Shown: piece after piece, positions 17,404 to 27,800 of the stretch | Layout of the letters: each line of letters begins with the position of its first letter | Numbering within the stretch: the first letter of the stretch is position 1 | DNA from: Xylanibacter ruminicola Ga6B6 | GTDB taxonomy: Bacteria > Bacteroidota > Bacteroidia > Bacteroidales > Bacteroidaceae | DNA: 64,000 nucleotides | Assembly (NCBI RefSeq): GCF_000687715.1 | Contig: NZ_JHXD01000005.1 | Span: forward strand, 97,549-161,548 | Direction of reading: 5' to 3' | Made by a program: the position numbers and the translations under genes | The notes under the pieces: model-generated | Databases searched by the model: none | Told to the model about the DNA's origin: nothing | The model's input: only the letters and a program-made list of their open reading frames with translations

Positions 17404-19818
17404 TTAACGAACCAGTTTAACGGTTGTATTCAGTCCACTTGGAACGGGCTTCCAATCGGCGTAGGTGGTGTTCTTATAGTTGATATCCACCACGTTAATC
17501 TCGTTGAATTTGCGCCACTGTACGCCTTTTCTGTCAAGCTCGGCAATGCGGTTGGCCGGCAGGTTAGTGACCTCGATACGTATCTCATTCTTGCCCTTGT
17601 GCAGGGTGTTGCCGCAATCAAGAATAAACGGTACGGCCCAGGCACAACCTATAAACTGATTGTTGATATACACACGGGCACTCTCGCGTACATCGCCTAA
17701 ATCTATTTGCCAGTGCTGTTTGGCTTGTTGGCTTGAAAGCTTGATACTGGTAGTGTAAACACCTGTACCCATGGTAACGGCAGCACTGTCGTTCAGTGTC
17801 TCCCACGTCTGGAGTTTGTTCAGTTTGAACGTGCCTTCAACACGTGGACTTTCGTCGGTGAATGTAAGCATCCATGGACTTTGGAGGGTTATCTCCTCGG
17901 TCCTGGATGCAGTTGTAGCAATATTTGTTGAAGGTTGATTTGACGTCTGCAGGATGCGGCTCTCGCCTGATTTGAGGGCGATGTGCAGCTGTCCGTTATG
18001 TACTTCGGCTGGCTGAATGTCGCCGTTCATGGGGTTGAACCAGGTAGCACTCTCGAAAGGTACTGCCAGGTTTACATCGCCTGCAATATCCTTCGGTGTG
18101 AGGTTTACGATGAAGTAGTGCCAACCATCGGCTGTATGGCGACGAATGGCGCGCAGACCATAGGTGGTCTTCATCTGTTCGGCTTTGGTAAACTTGGCCA
18201 TATCAGTAGCCTGTTCACCACGAATAACGTAGGCGTTCAATCGGTTGATTTGTGCTTGCAGCGAAGCATCGATTGTGGTACCACTGGGGATGATAAGCGC
18301 CTTATAGCGGGTGCCTCCCTCGGTTACTAGCATGCCATTTTCAATGCGTACCTTTGTCAACTGACGGTCGCTGATGTAGTCGCAGTCGTAACCTAGACTG
18401 TCGATAGTCAGGATGCTACGGATAAACTGAGGCGCTTTCTTCGCCATCGAGTGGATGTCGAACTGCATGAGCAGTGTATTGTTGTTATCGCGTTGATGCC
18501 ACATATCGCGTACGGGCAGATACACCAGGAAATCGTTATCTGGCTCTCCCAACTGCAGGAAACTCTGGCAACGCTCAATATACTTCATCAGATATGGGGC
18601 ATCGCGCCAGATAGAGTTGGTAGGACTCATGTCTACCGATGCATAGAACTTCCATCCTGGCCAGGGATCGTTCTGCGGGGTATAGCATGAACCATGGAAG
18701 TACACGTGGTTTACGCCACAAGTGAACATCAGGTCGAGATCGGGCTTCATCTGTGAGAGCGAGGTACGGAAATGCTCAGTGAGCCACGTAAACGTTTCGC
18801 TGGATGTGAAAGGCTTGCCCATGACGTGAGCAGCTGACGACGCATATTTGAGCATCGACACGTCGCTATCGTTCTTACGGGTTTTACCAGGGTCAGTACG
18901 CAAGCCGTGGATACCGAACTCAGAAAGACCGAACCCTTCGATTTCAGGTATATCTACAGCGGCATAGAGGTCGAGCAGGTTGGCTGGTGAACCGTGAGCT
19001 TGGTTGCGTACTTTTACGCCATGCTTGTGTGCCCAAGCTACCCACTGTTGGGTAAAGTTCTCGAGCAACATGTCGCTGAGGGTTTCGCGATAGTCGGCCA
19101 ACGTATGGTTGCCATCGTCTACCTTGCCTAAAAGTTCGGGTAGTTTTGTACGCAAGTCGTAGCCACGACGCTTCTGGAACTCTTCGAACAGAGTGGGCGT
19201 CCAATCGGCCTTATACACCTCGTAGCTGTCGTTAAAGAACGTGTGAGGGTAGGGTACGCCCGATGTGGCAAACGCCTGTTCAAAGCGATCTAGATAGTGC
19301 GCTACGGCGTTGCGGTCGAAATGATCCACCACCCAGCCTTCGCCACCAGGAGCGGCACGTTTTACCTTCTGCTTGGTGCGTCCAATCTCAACCTCATATT
19401 GGTGCTTGCCATTAATAATGGTATCCTTGATAATCGCACGACAAGCAGCCTGATCTAATGAGATATGCGGACCGCCAAAGGGCCAGCCTGTACCACAGTT
19501 CATATCAACCTCGATACCTAACGGACGGGCGATGTCTTGAACCGATTGCAGGGCCTGCATCCATTTAGGCGAGAGGTAGGTGATGTTGTTGGCATCGTTA
19601 CCCTTTACGCCATAGATAGGCGTGATTTCTACAGCACCGATGCCTACACGGGCATACTCCTGAAGGTTCCATTCCAGGTCGTGCTGATTAACAGCTGAAC
19701 CCAGCCACCACCAACGGGTGCCGGGTTTAGCTTCTGGTTTGGGCTGTGGCCATGCCTGGGCAAAGGTTGCCGAGGCATAGCAGCACGCCGCACATATTAT
19801 GGTTAAGAATTTCCTCAT
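17404..19818 (-). CDS. GH106 alpha-L-rhamnosidase
   Basis: 804 residues; signal peptide to about residue 20 (ATFAQ). GH106 features: the N-terminal TRWWWLGSAVN (34-44), EITPIYGVKG, MNCGTGWPFGGPHIS (110-124), HTFFNDSYEV, KVRNQAHGSPANLLDLYAAVDIPE, SSETFTWLTEHFRTSL, VNHVYFHGSCYTP, and a C-terminal GH2-like sugar-binding beta-sandwich (IDLGDVRESARVYINNQFIGCAW). The family removes terminal alpha-L-rhamnose by inversion using two Glu residues. Candidates are in DIPEIEGFG and SSETF, which I did not assign firmly. In an RG-I locus it would strip rhamnose after GH105 has removed the unsaturated GalA. Its ATG overlaps the GH105 stop by one base (TAATG), implying coupled translation. Periplasmic. Confidence 0.93.
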   Translation of the reverse strand: MRKFLTIICAACCYASATFAQAWPQPKPEAKPGTRWWWLGSAVNQHDLEWNLQEYARVGIGAVEITPIYGVKGNDANNITYLSPKWMQALQSVQDIARPLGIEVDMNCGTGWPFGGPHISLDQAACRAIIKDTIINGKHQYEVEIGRTKQKVKRAAPGGEGWVVDHFDRNAVAHYLDRFEQAFATSGVPYPHTFFNDSYEVYKADWTPTLFEEFQKRRGYDLRTKLPELLGKVDDGNHTLADYRETLSDMLLENFTQQWVAWAHKHGVKVRNQAHGSPANLLDLYAAVDIPEIEGFGLSEFGIHGLRTDPGKTRKNDSDVSMLKYASSAAHVMGKPFTSSETFTWLTEHFRTSLSQMKPDLDLMFTCGVNHVYFHGSCYTPQNDPWPGWKFYASVDMSPTNSIWRDAPYLMKYIERCQSFLQLGEPDNDFLVYLPVRDMWHQRDNNNTLLMQFDIHSMAKKAPQFIRSILTIDSLGYDCDYISDRQLTKVRIENGMLVTEGGTRYKALIIPSGTTIDASLQAQINRLNAYVIRGEQATDMAKFTKAEQMKTTYGLRAIRRHTADGWHYFIVNLTPKDIAGDVNLAVPFESATWFNPMNGDIQPAEVHNGQLHIALKSGESRILQTSNQPSTNIATTASRTEEITLQSPWMLTFTDESPRVEGTFKLNKLQTWETLNDSAAVTMGTGVYTTSIKLSSQQAKQHWQIDLGDVRESARVYINNQFIGCAWAVPFILDCGNTLHKGKNEIRIEVTNLPANRIAELDRKGVQWRKFNEINVVDINYKNTTYADWKPVPSGLNTTVKLVR

Positions 19819-20981
19819 TATCTGGTGAGTTTGTAATATTCGCTGGCGCCAAGCAGGAAACAGCCCGTGCCATAGTCTTCAAAGTCGGGTACGCTGTCGA
19901 AGGTAACAGGCTGACCGGCTGAGGGGTCTTTTCCTGTGCCCTGGTTCCAACCTAAGAAGCCATCGTTATGTACGCATGATGCGAGTGCCTGCCAGGCTTT
20001 GTCGCATGCTGGGCGATAGGTCTTGGCTTTGAGCAAACCCTGCTGAATACCCCATGCCATACCATAGAGGAACAGGGCGGTACCTGTCATTTCGGGTGTG
20101 GGATAGTCGGCATCGCTTACCAAGCTGGCATGCCAGAAACCATCTTTGTGCTGACAGCTGAGCAAGCCCTTGCTCATCAGCAGGAAGTCCTTCTTCAGTT
20201 CCTTATATTCTTTACTCTTAGGGTTAAGCTGGTTCATGCAGCGTACGATGGCGGCATACACCCAACCGTTACCACGGCTCCAGTAGCAGTCCTTACCATC
20301 CTTTTCCTTGTAAGGTGGTACGTAGTCGGCATCGCGCCACCACAAACCGTCTTTGGTGTTGAACAAACCACCACCACACTCGTTACGAGTCCAGCGGTAC
20401 ATCTGCATGGCGTGGTCGCGGTATTTCTGTTCGCCAGTAACGTTTGCAATCTGCATGTAGAGTGGCATAGCCATCTGTATGGCATCAATCCAGGTCCACC
20501 AACCGTACAACGAGTTCACGTTGGTCTTGGCTTTAGGAGTGGAGGTCTGCTTCTTTGAGTTTGGAGTAACCATCTGGTGGTCGAGATTAGCAATTACATT
20601 GGTTAAGAGTGCTTTCTGATCGCCACCTTTCAAGGCTGCCAGTTCCACGTAGGTCTGGCCACAGCACTGGTCATCGGCATCGAGGGTGTTCACGCCGTTG
20701 CGTGGTGTCCATTTATGGAAGTCGGCCCAGGTCATGGCGTAGTCGATGTAACGCTGCTGTGGGTCGATGGCGTTCAGGGCCATCAGTCCCTCGTAATATA
20801 CGGCACGTGTCCAAAGCGACGAGGGACGTACCTTCTTCACGTTGGTGGGAAGGGTAGGGTCACTATACTTCATCATGAAGTAGTTGTTTGTTTTCTGTGC
20901 TGATTCTAACACATTGTTCTGTGCTGTAGCTGTGGTTGTGAGTCCCACAAGTGCTACGAGTGCAATAATAGATTTCTTCAT
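19818..20981 (-). CDS. GH105 unsaturated rhamnogalacturonyl hydrolase
   Basis: 387 residues with signal peptide to about residue 20 (TATAQ). The (alpha/alpha)6-barrel family features are WTRAVYYEGL, DADDQCCGQTY (101-111), WTWIDAIQMAMP with the catalytic-type Asp166, GLWWRDADY and YWSRGNGW (233-240). By family analogy with YteR, Asp in the DADDQ segment and Asp166 carry out hydration of the 4,5-unsaturated galacturonate that PL11 leaves at the non-reducing end, releasing it from rhamnose. I chose the start at 20981 because it gives a proper signal peptide and leaves 7 nt after the GH2 stop, whereas the upstream ATG at 21014 would overlap GH2. It shares one base with the GH106 start. Confidence 0.94.
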   Translation of the reverse strand: MKKSIIALVALVGLTTTATAQNNVLESAQKTNNYFMMKYSDPTLPTNVKKVRPSSLWTRAVYYEGLMALNAIDPQQRYIDYAMTWADFHKWTPRNGVNTLDADDQCCGQTYVELAALKGGDQKALLTNVIANLDHQMVTPNSKKQTSTPKAKTNVNSLYGWWTWIDAIQMAMPLYMQIANVTGEQKYRDHAMQMYRWTRNECGGGLFNTKDGLWWRDADYVPPYKEKDGKDCYWSRGNGWVYAAIVRCMNQLNPKSKEYKELKKDFLLMSKGLLSCQHKDGFWHASLVSDADYPTPEMTGTALFLYGMAWGIQQGLLKAKTYRPACDKAWQALASCVHNDGFLGWNQGTGKDPSAGQPVTFDSVPDFEDYGTGCFLLGASEYYKLTR

Positions 20982-20988
20982 ATGTAGT

Positions 20989-23358
20989 TTATTTAGTTTC
21001 AAACTTGCTGACAACGGTTTTAAAGCTGTCGGATGATGTTTTCAACGTTACCTTTGATGGCTGGCTGCTTGCACGCAGGATAACCATAGCCGAACCATGC
21101 CATAGACGACGGTGATTGGTTACGTTCAGTTCGTCGCTCTCAATATCACCATTGGTTACAGCCACAATGCGTGCATCTCCTTCAACATCGAATTTCAGTT
21201 CGTTGTTGGCATCGGGTACACGGCGACCTTTGCTATCTACGGCGATGATACGCACATGCTGCAGATCCTCGCCATCAGCCTGCCAGTTAGTGTTATCAGG
21301 TCTAGCCTGAAGTTTGACAGCCTTACCAGTGGTTTCGATAGCATGACGGGCTATCACCTTACCGTTTTTGTAGGCCACGGCTTCTAACTTGCCAGCCTGA
21401 TAGGGAATGGCTTTCCACAAAATGCGGTTACGCTTTTCAGCATCTGTCGGATTCTGCTTTTTGCCAAGGTGTTTGCCATTCAGTAGCAGTTCTACCTCAT
21501 CGCCATTGGTATAAGTAAACAGATTTACTTTTGAACCTGCGGTTCGGTTCCAGTTTTCAGATTGGATATCGTTACCTGTCTGTATGCCATTCCACTCTAT
21601 ACCAGCATCTGTATCCTCGATAATGGCGATATGCACCATAGGGGTATCGGTCAGATAACTCTTCATAAAGTATGCTTTAGGCTTGGGCTCTAACGCAATG
21701 TCGAACACACCTTGTGCCCAACCTTTGGCAGGCCAACCTTGACTTTCGCCTAAGTAATCGATAGCACCCCAGTAAGCCAGACCGATAACCTTATTCAGGT
21801 CCATCTCAAACCAGTTAGGCCCCATCTTATTGATACTGGCCTCGCTTTGGTAGAAAGTCATCCAAGGAAAGCGGCGTCCATCGCCTGGGAAATACATATA
21901 CCTATAATTATAAGCCTGTATATCAGTGTGCATAGCCAAATCGCAGGGGAGCGAGTCGGTCTCCCAGTTGCGGTAGCGTGGGTGCATGGCTACGGTAACC
22001 TTGCGTGTAGAGTCGTAGCGGTTCACTACGGGGCGCATCATCTGGTAGCATGTAACACCGAAGTCGTTAAACGGCAGGTTAGGATCTTGCTGCAGTTCGT
22101 TGCCTAAGCTCCATAGAATAACTGATGGGGAGTTGCGGTCGCGCTTAATCCATTCGGTAACATCCTGTGCCCAGTGGTTCATAAACGGCACGCGTCCGCC
22201 TGTATGCTGCTGGGTCCACTTGTCGTATAGCTCATCTACTACCAATATGCCGTATTTATCGCACAGACGGATGAAATCGCGGCTATAGGGATTGTGCGAG
22301 GTGCGTATGTGGTTGATGCCGAACTGTTTCATGAGTTGCAGACGCTTCTCAATGGCGCGCGGGTAGGCGGCTGCACCCAAGGCACCTAAGGTGTGATGGT
22401 TGGCATAGCCTTTGAGCAACACTTTCTTGCCGTTGAGTTTCAGACCGAAGTCGGGACCATACTCGATGGTGCGGATACCGAACTGCTCGCTTACCTCATC
22501 GGCCACGGTGCCATCAGCATACAGCAACTGGCACACTGCTTTATATAAGGAGGGGTGTTCTGTATCCCAAAGCTGAGCGTTGGGAATCTCCATCTCGGGT
22601 GCCTGTATCGTGAGTGTACGTGTCTGTGGGTTGCCTCCACGTTTAGCCGTCTGTTCAGTTACCAGTTTTCCCTGAGGGTCATAAATACTTACCTTCATAA
22701 CTGTTTGACGGTTCTTGGTGCGATTTGTAAAATCGGCCGCTACATTTACATATTTATTATCGCGCGTAGTGATGTAGAGCGGATGGCGCTCGAAATACAA
22801 ATCGGCCGGCGTATCGATGAGTGATACGTTACGGAATAAACCACCACCGGTGTACCAGCGTGAGTTCTTTTCGGTCATGGTATGCGCCTTGACAATAATA
22901 TCATTGTCCTCGCCATAACGCCATAGTTTGGTTACATCTATCTCAAAACCTACGTAGCCGTAATCGGTACCGCCGATATGCACACCGTTCAGCCATACAT
23001 CGCCTACGTACATAATGCCCTCGAAGTCGAGTAACATACGTCGGTCCTGACGGACCGCTGATGTGACCGTTTTCTTGTACCAGCCTGCACCCATCTCCTT
23101 AAAGCCTCGGGCCGACAGACGGCTTTTTATGTTGGCAGCCACATCAGTGTTGTCGCCACGTTCGTCGGCACTCGGAGCTACCCATGGCTGTTCTATCTGA
23201 AAATCGTGGGGTACGTCAACCTGGTGTGCGTTGGTAAACAACGAGTCGTGTGCAAACTCCCAACCCAGGTTCAGCGATTGCACTGTTCTGGGTTGTGCCC
23301 ACATGCCCGTTGCCATGCATAGCGGTAAAACCAATGCGGTGATACGATTTGTATTCAT
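20989..23358 (-). CDS. GH2 glycoside hydrolase, probable beta-galactosidase
   Basis: 789 residues; signal peptide to about residue 21 (GMWAQ). Domain order: N-terminal sugar-binding sandwich (about 25-185), immunoglobulin-like domain (about 190-300), TIM barrel (about 305-600) with acid/base Glu421 in SLGNE and nucleophile Glu506 in YQSEAS, then C-terminal DUF4982 and Ig-like domains (YTNGDEVELLLNGKHLGKK). The hallmark NHIRTSHNP (349-357) is typical of GH2 beta-galactosidases. It is periplasmic and likely removes beta-galactose side chains of RG-I, although GH2 also contains beta-glucuronidases and other activities. It is first gene of the operon GH2-GH105-GH106, divergent from the CE12 gene. 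Confidence 0.9.
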   Translation of the reverse strand: MNTNRITALVLPLCMATGMWAQPRTVQSLNLGWEFAHDSLFTNAHQVDVPHDFQIEQPWVAPSADERGDNTDVAANIKSRLSARGFKEMGAGWYKKTVTSAVRQDRRMLLDFEGIMYVGDVWLNGVHIGGTDYGYVGFEIDVTKLWRYGEDNDIIVKAHTMTEKNSRWYTGGGLFRNVSLIDTPADLYFERHPLYITTRDNKYVNVAADFTNRTKNRQTVMKVSIYDPQGKLVTEQTAKRGGNPQTRTLTIQAPEMEIPNAQLWDTEHPSLYKAVCQLLYADGTVADEVSEQFGIRTIEYGPDFGLKLNGKKVLLKGYANHHTLGALGAAAYPRAIEKRLQLMKQFGINHIRTSHNPYSRDFIRLCDKYGILVVDELYDKWTQQHTGGRVPFMNHWAQDVTEWIKRDRNSPSVILWSLGNELQQDPNLPFNDFGVTCYQMMRPVVNRYDSTRKVTVAMHPRYRNWETDSLPCDLAMHTDIQAYNYRYMYFPGDGRRFPWMTFYQSEASINKMGPNWFEMDLNKVIGLAYWGAIDYLGESQGWPAKGWAQGVFDIALEPKPKAYFMKSYLTDTPMVHIAIIEDTDAGIEWNGIQTGNDIQSENWNRTAGSKVNLFTYTNGDEVELLLNGKHLGKKQNPTDAEKRNRILWKAIPYQAGKLEAVAYKNGKVIARHAIETTGKAVKLQARPDNTNWQADGEDLQHVRIIAVDSKGRRVPDANNELKFDVEGDARIVAVTNGDIESDELNVTNHRRLWHGSAMVILRASSQPSKVTLKTSSDSFKTVVSKFETK

Positions 23359-23387
23359 CTCTTTCGTACGTTTTTAGTTTTCTGCTG

Positions 23388-23395
23388 CAAAAGTA
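23388..23395 (-). promoter_or_regulatory. -7 box of GH2-GH105-GH106 operon
   Basis: Minus-strand TACTTTTG, 29 nt before the GH2 ATG. An ACGAACGTA element lies 25 bp upstream of it (minus strand, 23421-23429) and resembles elements in other PUL promoters. Confidence 0.6.
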
Positions 23396-23503
23396 GGCAA
23401 ATATGCGGTGATGATACATATACGTTCGTTCTGAAATTAGCAATTTTGTACAAGTTTGATAGTTTACGGACAATAATCGGTCGTATTGTAGTGATAAAGG
23501 CAG

Positions 23504-23511
23504 TACTTTTG
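23504..23511 (+). promoter_or_regulatory. -7 box of CE12 gene, with upstream ACGGACAAT element
   Basis: TACTTTTG, 23 nt before the ATG at 23535. ACGGACAAT at 23466-23474 lies 29 bp ahead of the box, nearly the same spacing as ACGAACGAT before SusC pair 2. Confidence 0.55.
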
Positions 23512-23534
23512 CACCATACTAATTAATAACTCTG

Positions 23535-24713
23535 ATGAAAAGACTAATCATTCTAACTGTGGCCGTAGCTGCCAGTCTGTGTGTTAAAGCGCAGCCCATC
23601 GACACCTTATTATATAAAGAGAGTGTCAGTCCCATCGATTTCTCGGTCCGGGTGCCCGATGGTAATTATCGTGTTACCGTAACGCTCGGTTCAAAGAAAC
23701 GTGCAGCCCAAACGGTGGTACGTGCTGAGAGCCGTCGCCATTATACCGATGTTATCAGCACCAAGAAAGGTAAATTCCAAACCATAAGTTTTGTGGTTAA
23801 TAAGCACGAACCTAAGATTGATGATGCTAGCAGCGTGAAGTTGAAGCCACGTGAACTGACTTATAAGAACTGGGACGATGCCCTGAACCTGCAGTTCTGC
23901 GGTCCGGCTCCAGCTGTACAGCGCATTACCATTACGCCTGATACAACTGCCACTACGGTATTTCTGTGTGGCAACAGTACGGTGGTAGATCAGGAGCAGG
24001 AGCCTTGGGCTTCGTGGGGACAGATGATTACACGTTGGTTCGACGATAGGGTAGTGATAGCCAACTATGCCGAAAGCGGACTTTCGGCTACTACTTTCTT
24101 GGCGCAGTTGCGTTTGGATAAGATTCTTACCCAACTGCGAAAGGGCGACTATGTGATTTGTGAGTTCGGTCATAACGACGAGAAGGAGAAGAAAGCAGGC
24201 GATGGTGCCTGGTACAGCTACTCACGCAATCTGAAGATATTTGTGGATCGCGTACGTGCCAAAGGTGGTAACATCATCTTTGTGACACCTACAGCGCGCA
24301 GGTTCTTCGAGGCCGACCAGAAAACACTGCGTAACACCCATGGCGACTATCCTGAGGCTATGCGTACCGTGGCTCGCAGAGAGATTGTGCCTGTGATTGA
24401 ACTGAACGGTATGACTACCACCCTGTACGAAACTTTAGGTTACAAGGGCTCAAAGAAGGCGCTGGTACACTATCCTGCTAATACCTTTGCTAATCAGCCC
24501 GAAGCACTGGCCGATAACACTCATTTTAATCCTTACGGTGCGTGGCAGGTGGCCAAGTGTATCGTGATGGGGCTGAAACAGATGCACTCGCCATTGGTAG
24601 AGTACTTGCGTACAGATTGGCAGGATTACAATCCTAATCAGCCTGATGATCCCGATGCGTTTGTATGGTATCCTTCGGGAAATACCAATCTAACCAAGCC
24701 CGATGGCAATTAA
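23535..24713 (+). CDS. CE12 rhamnogalacturonan acetylesterase
   Basis: 392 residues; signal peptide to about residue 19 (CVKAQ). An N-terminal beta-sandwich (about 22-135) precedes an SGNH hydrolase domain. It carries block I CGNSTVVDQ with nucleophile Ser148, block II YAESG (178-182), block III GHNDE with Asn214, and block V DNTHF with Asp327 and His330. This set matches CE12 enzymes that remove O-acetyl groups from galacturonate in rhamnogalacturonan, which frees the backbone for lyase cleavage. It is divergent from the GH2 operon with 176 bp between and has its own promoter. The SusC of pair 2 follows 129 nt later behind another promoter. Confidence 0.9.
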   Translation: MKRLIILTVAVAASLCVKAQPIDTLLYKESVSPIDFSVRVPDGNYRVTVTLGSKKRAAQTVVRAESRRHYTDVISTKKGKFQTISFVVNKHEPKIDDASSVKLKPRELTYKNWDDALNLQFCGPAPAVQRITITPDTTATTVFLCGNSTVVDQEQEPWASWGQMITRWFDDRVVIANYAESGLSATTFLAQLRLDKILTQLRKGDYVICEFGHNDEKEKKAGDGAWYSYSRNLKIFVDRVRAKGGNIIFVTPTARRFFEADQKTLRNTHGDYPEAMRTVARREIVPVIELNGMTTTLYETLGYKGSKKALVHYPANTFANQPEALADNTHFNPYGAWQVAKCIVMGLKQMHSPLVEYLRTDWQDYNPNQPDDPDAFVWYPSGNTNLTKPDGN

Positions 24714-24744
24714 AAATGTACAGTTTGTACGATAATCATAGTAA

Positions 24745-24791
24745 ACGAACGATTTTGTAATATATAAAATAGGTAAAAACACCTACTTTTG
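24745..24791 (+). promoter_or_regulatory. Promoter of SusC/SusD pair 2
   Basis: ACGAACGAT (24745-24753) lies 30 bp ahead of a TACTTTTG -7 box (24784-24791), 51 nt before the SusC ATG. The upstream element recurs in other PUL promoters and may bind the locus HTCS. Confidence 0.55.
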
Positions 24792-24842
24792 CAGCAAAAC
24801 CAAATTTTATTCAAAACTATAAATTCTAAAAATTAACACAGT

Positions 24843-27800
24843 ATGAAGGACATTGGTAAATCAAGTCTGAACAACAGCTGGGGCATGCTCCAGAGGTTGA
24901 TGTTTACGGTTCTGTTCGCAGTGTTTGCTATTGGCGCATTCGCTCAGAACAAAGTAACCGGTACTGTCGTCGATGTACAGGGCGAGCCCATCATCGGCGC
25001 AAGTGTCGTTGTTAAGGGAACCAGTAATGGTACCGTTACCGATTTCGACGGTAAGTTCACTGTTGCTAACGCTCCCGCAAAAGGTAACCTCGTTATCAGT
25101 TATGTAGGTTATCGTTCACAAACTATTGCCCTTGGTGGTAAGAGCGACATTAAGATTACCCTCGAGGAGGATAAGCAGTTGCTCGACGAGGTGGTAGTAG
25201 TAGGTTATGGCGTTCAGCGTAAGAGTGATGTAACAGGTGCGCTCACACGTGTTGGTGAGAAAGAGCTGAACGCCCGCCCAGTAAACAATGCATTCGAAGC
25301 TCTGCAGGGTAAGGCCGCCGGTGTGGATATCACTACTAGCGAGCGCCCAGGTACTGTAGGTAGCATTGCTATCCGTGGTCAGCGTTCTATCTCTGCAGGT
25401 AAGGGCCCTCTCTACGTTGTTGATGGTGTGCCCCTTCAGGCAACCAGCCTCGACGCTCTGAACCCTCGCGATATCGAGAGCATCGACATTTTGAAGGATG
25501 CCTCTTCAACCGCTATTTATGGTAGCCGTGGTGCCAACGGTGTTGTTCTGGTAACAACCAAGCGTGGACAGGAAGGTAAGATGCAGGTTAGCTATAGCGG
25601 ATCGCTCACTTTCGAGAAGATTGTAGATAAGAGTCCTGCTATGAGTGCCAGCGATTATATCACATGGCGCCGTTGGGCTTACTACAACATGAGCCCCGAT
25701 AAGTACACTCCTGGCGATCAGCCAACCATGGAGCAGGATAAGAACTTCTTTGGTGGTGATGATACAGCTCTGGCCAACGTGATGAAAGGTTGGGCCGGTG
25801 GCTCATGGGATGGTTCGAAGGTGACCGATACCGATTGGACCGACATGGTGACCCAGACCGGTCTTACTCAGGAGCACACTCTCAGTGCCCGTGGTGGTAC
25901 CAAGAATATTGCCGGTTTCGTTTCTTTCGGTTACCTGCGTAACGAGGGTACTCAGAAGGGTCAGACCTTTGAGCGTTACAACTTCTCGGCCAGTGCCGAT
26001 GTAAAGGGGAACAAGTGGTTCAAGACCGGTGGCTCGTTCAATGCTTCGTATGGCATCCAGCAGTATGGTTACTCTAAGGCTTATGGTACCAGCTCAGGTC
26101 CTACCGATCTGTACGGTGCTGCCAAGGCTATCCTTCGCTACACCTTGCCTTACGACGAGAATGGCGATATCATCACCCAGCCTGGTGGTTCAACCACTAA
26201 TACCTATTCTATTATTGATGAGTGGACCAAGAGCAACGATAACCGTCAGAACTTCCGTCTGTTGGGTAGTTTCTATGCTCAGATCGACCTGGGTCAGATC
26301 TACGAGCCTCTGCAGGGCTTGATGTGGAAGACACAGTTCGGTCCTGAGTTCCGTTACTATCGTAATGGTAACTTCCTGGATAGCAGCTCTATCAGCCGTG
26401 CCGGTGGTAACAACACCGTGAGCCGTGGTGATGGTCATCAGCTGGCTTGGACATTGGATAACATGCTGATGTACAACCGTACATTCGGCGAGCATACAGT
26501 AGGTGTTACTCTGTTGCAGAGTGCTTCGAAGACCAAGTCGGAGAGCAGCAGCATCAGCGAGGAGAACGTGCCCATTCCTTCGTTCCTGTGGAACAACCTG
26601 GGTGCTGTGGATGTAACCGACACCAAGTATAAGGTAGGTATCGGTTCAGGTACTTCTGGCAATCAGCTGGCTTCTTACATGGCCCGTGTTAACTATTCGT
26701 TCATGGATCGTTATCTGCTCACAGCTTCAGCCCGTTGGGATGGTGCTTCGGTACTGGCCGAGGGTAAGAAGTGGGATTTCTTCCCATCAATGGCCCTTGG
26801 ATGGCGCATGGAGCAGGAGGAGTTCCTGAAGAACGTATCATGGCTTGATCAGTTAAAGCTTCGTCTGGGTGTGGGTGTTACTGGTAACGCTGCCGTATCT
26901 CCTTACGGAACACTCGGTCTCATCAACTCTTACTGGATGCCATTCAGCACTGGTAACTCACAGATTCTGGTTACCAACGAGCCTTACTATTCTAACAGTC
27001 AGGTGCAGATGCCTAACAAGAACCTGGGTTGGGAGAAAACCACACAGTGGAACCTTGGTATCGACTTCAGCTTCCTGAAGGGCCGCATCGGTGGTACCAT
27101 CGATATGTATACCTCTCGCACCAGCGATCTGATTCTCGATATGAGCATTCCTTCACTCTCTGGTTATCCTTCAATGAAGACCAACGTGGGTAAGACCAAG
27201 AATAAGGGTATCGAGCTTACTCTGAACACTATCCCTGTATTAACTAAGGACTTTACCTGGAATTCAAACCTGAATCTGGCTTGGCAGAAGGACGAGATTG
27301 TTGAGTTGGCCAATGGTAAGGAGGATGATGTAAACAATGCTTGGTTCATCGGTCAGTCAATCGCTGTTTACTACGGTTACGAAGCTGCAGGTCTCTGGCA
27401 GGAGAGTGATGCTGCCGAGATGGCTAAGTTCAACGAGAACGGCGAGAAGTTTACTGCTGGTAGCGTACGTCCTGTTGACCAGAATGGCGACTATAAGATT
27501 AATGCCGACGACCGTGTTATCCTGGGTAACAAGAACCCACGTCTCACCGCTGGATGGAGCAACACTATCAGCTGGAAGGGATTCGAGCTCACACTCGATC
27601 TGCAGGGTCGTTTCAAGTACATGGTTAGCACCGGTGGCGAGGGTCAGCTAGGTATGTATCAGCAGCGCGAAATCAGCTACTGGACACCAAGCAACACTGG
27701 CGCCGAGTGGCAGAAGCCTGTTTACAGCCAGGCTGGTGGTGATCCCTATTCAGGTCTGCTTGGATTTAAGAATGCATCGTTTATCAAGATCCGCAACCTG